Shown here piece by piece: positions 4,920 to 5,582 of a stretch of DNA of 5,582 nucleotides. Positions within the stretch are counted from its first letter, which is position 1; every line of letters starts with the position of its first letter. This stretch comes from Pseudomonadota bacterium (GTDB lineage Bacteria; Bdellovibrionota; Bdellovibrionia; Bdellovibrionales; JAEYZS01). The translations under genes were made by a program, and so were the position numbers. The DNA is taken from NCBI GenBank assembly GCA_023427925.1, contig JAEYZS010000136.1, forward strand, positions 1-5,582, written 5' to 3'. The notes below the pieces were generated by a model. That model was not told the DNA's origin. It did no database searches and saw only the letters and a list, made by a program, of their open reading frames with translations.

Positions 4920-5582
4920 TTACTTCTTTAGACGCAATAGTAAGAAGGTCGATAGGGCCAAAGTGAAAATATTAGGCAGCCATGCGCTTAAAATGGGTGC
5001 GAGATATCCATGGCGCCCCAAAGTTAAGCCCACATTGAGGAGTGCCCAGTACCCAAACGCAAGCCCTAAACACATTCCCACGGCAGCCATTCTGCCGCCA
5101 GTTCTGTTGTTAAAAACACTAAATGGAATTCCAATAAAGGCCATCACAAAGGCCGCAAGAGCATAGCCAAACTTTGAGTGTAAATCCACCTCGTACCGAA
5201 GTGTATTTAAGCCCGCTTCTTTATTTTTTTTGATATACTGTCTAAGCTCTTTGATGGAGACAACCTCTGAAAATTTGGATGATTCCTGAATGTCTCCGAT
5301 TTCCTCGTTTATCAAAATCGACTTTTCATCAAAAGACTGTGTTAGAGGAAAGCTAGAGTCACCTGTAAAGAGAGTGACTGAACCATCTTGCAATTTCCAC
5401 TCTTTAGGATCAAGTTTTGCACTATTTGCCACAATCATTTGCACCAAATTCCACTTATCATCAAAGTAGTAAAACGAAAGACCTTGTGCCATCTGGGTGG
5501 ATGCTTCAAAGGTTTTGATATTAAATAACATGTTGTTTTGACGATACCAGATTTTTGAGTTTTTAACTGCCGAGTACATAGC
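4920..5582 (-). CDS. lptG: LptG-type LPS export permease, C-terminal part (5' end outside window)
   Basis: The frame is open to the right edge, so the ATG at 5579 is probably internal. Counting from that Met, residues 1-130 form the end of the periplasmic beta-jellyroll domain: KIWYRQNNMLFNI resembles the LptG 'xWxRxGxxFxNI' strand, then FYYFDDKWNLVQMIVA and W61KLQDG. Three membrane segments follow at about 138-156, 163-188 and 193-216, with the typical GIPFSVFNNRTGGRMAAVG loop between the first two, and the protein ends LLLRLKK. This is the C-terminal half of the YjgP/YjgQ (LptF/LptG) family. With LptB2 and LptF it extracts LPS from the inner membrane and passes it to the LptC/A bridge. The jellyroll strand favours LptG over LptF, but without the N-terminus this is not certain. 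A lptF gene might lie further upstream. def begins 17 nt after its stop. Confidence 0.85.
   Translation of the reverse strand, partial: AMYSAVKNSKIWYRQNNMLFNIKTFEASTQMAQGLSFYYFDDKWNLVQMIVANSAKLDPKEWKLQDGSVTLFTGDSSFPLTQSFDEKSILINEEIGDIQESSKFSEVVSIKELRQYIKKNKEAGLNTLRYEVDLHSKFGYALAAFVMAFIGIPFSVFNNRTGGRMAAVGMCLGLAFGYWALLNVGLTLGRHGYLAPILSAWLPNIFTLALSTFLLLRLKK

Noticed and set aside
4158..5166. Plus-strand ORFs opposite fmt/def (4158-4379) and lptG (4963-5166)
   Set aside because: Antisense to recognised genes and with no coding signature of their own.

Overview
This 5.6 kb window is a gene-dense piece of a moderately AT-rich bacterial chromosome. Its gene content and protein style suggest a Gram-negative, probably flagellated bacterium. 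LptG implies lipopolysaccharide export, the FliG-type domain implies a flagellar motor, and a secreted wall-peptidase-like protein has a signal peptide. The stand-alone FliG-C-like protein and the overall look of the proteins recall the Bdellovibrionota (Bdellovibrio and relatives). That placement is an impression from memory of the families, not a computed result.

Layout: a minus-strand gene for a FliG C-terminal-domain-like protein runs off the left edge (1-219). A 151-bp divergent intergenic region (220-370) holds candidate promoters for both directions. A plus-strand gene (371-1141) encodes a secreted DUF1460 (NlpC/P60-like) protein. It meets head-on a minus-strand cluster of five tightly packed genes covering the rest of the window. 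In transcription order these are lptG (partial, entering from the right edge), def, fmt, rpe and hutH. Junctions within the cluster are +17, +13, -20 and +16 nt, so it is almost certainly one transcription unit. The DUF1460 gene and hutH share the tetranucleotide CTAG for their stop codons.

Functionally, def and fmt are the classical pair that formylates initiator Met-tRNA and removes the formyl group from new proteins. LptG is half of the inner-membrane LptFG permease that extracts LPS. Rpe is the pentose-phosphate epimerase. HutH deaminates histidine to urocanate and has no other hut genes beside it here. All catalytic residues that could be checked in Def, Fmt, Rpe and HutH are present, so these look like working enzymes.

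No mobile element, CRISPR array, RNA gene or obviously new multi-gene system was found. The points most worth a second look are the FliG-C-only protein, the odd start region of the DUF1460 gene (SD-less ATG just after an eight-codon ORF with its own SD), the nested CTAG stops with nearby intragenic hairpins, the ambiguous rpe start in the fmt overlap, and the insertion in the peptide deformylase.
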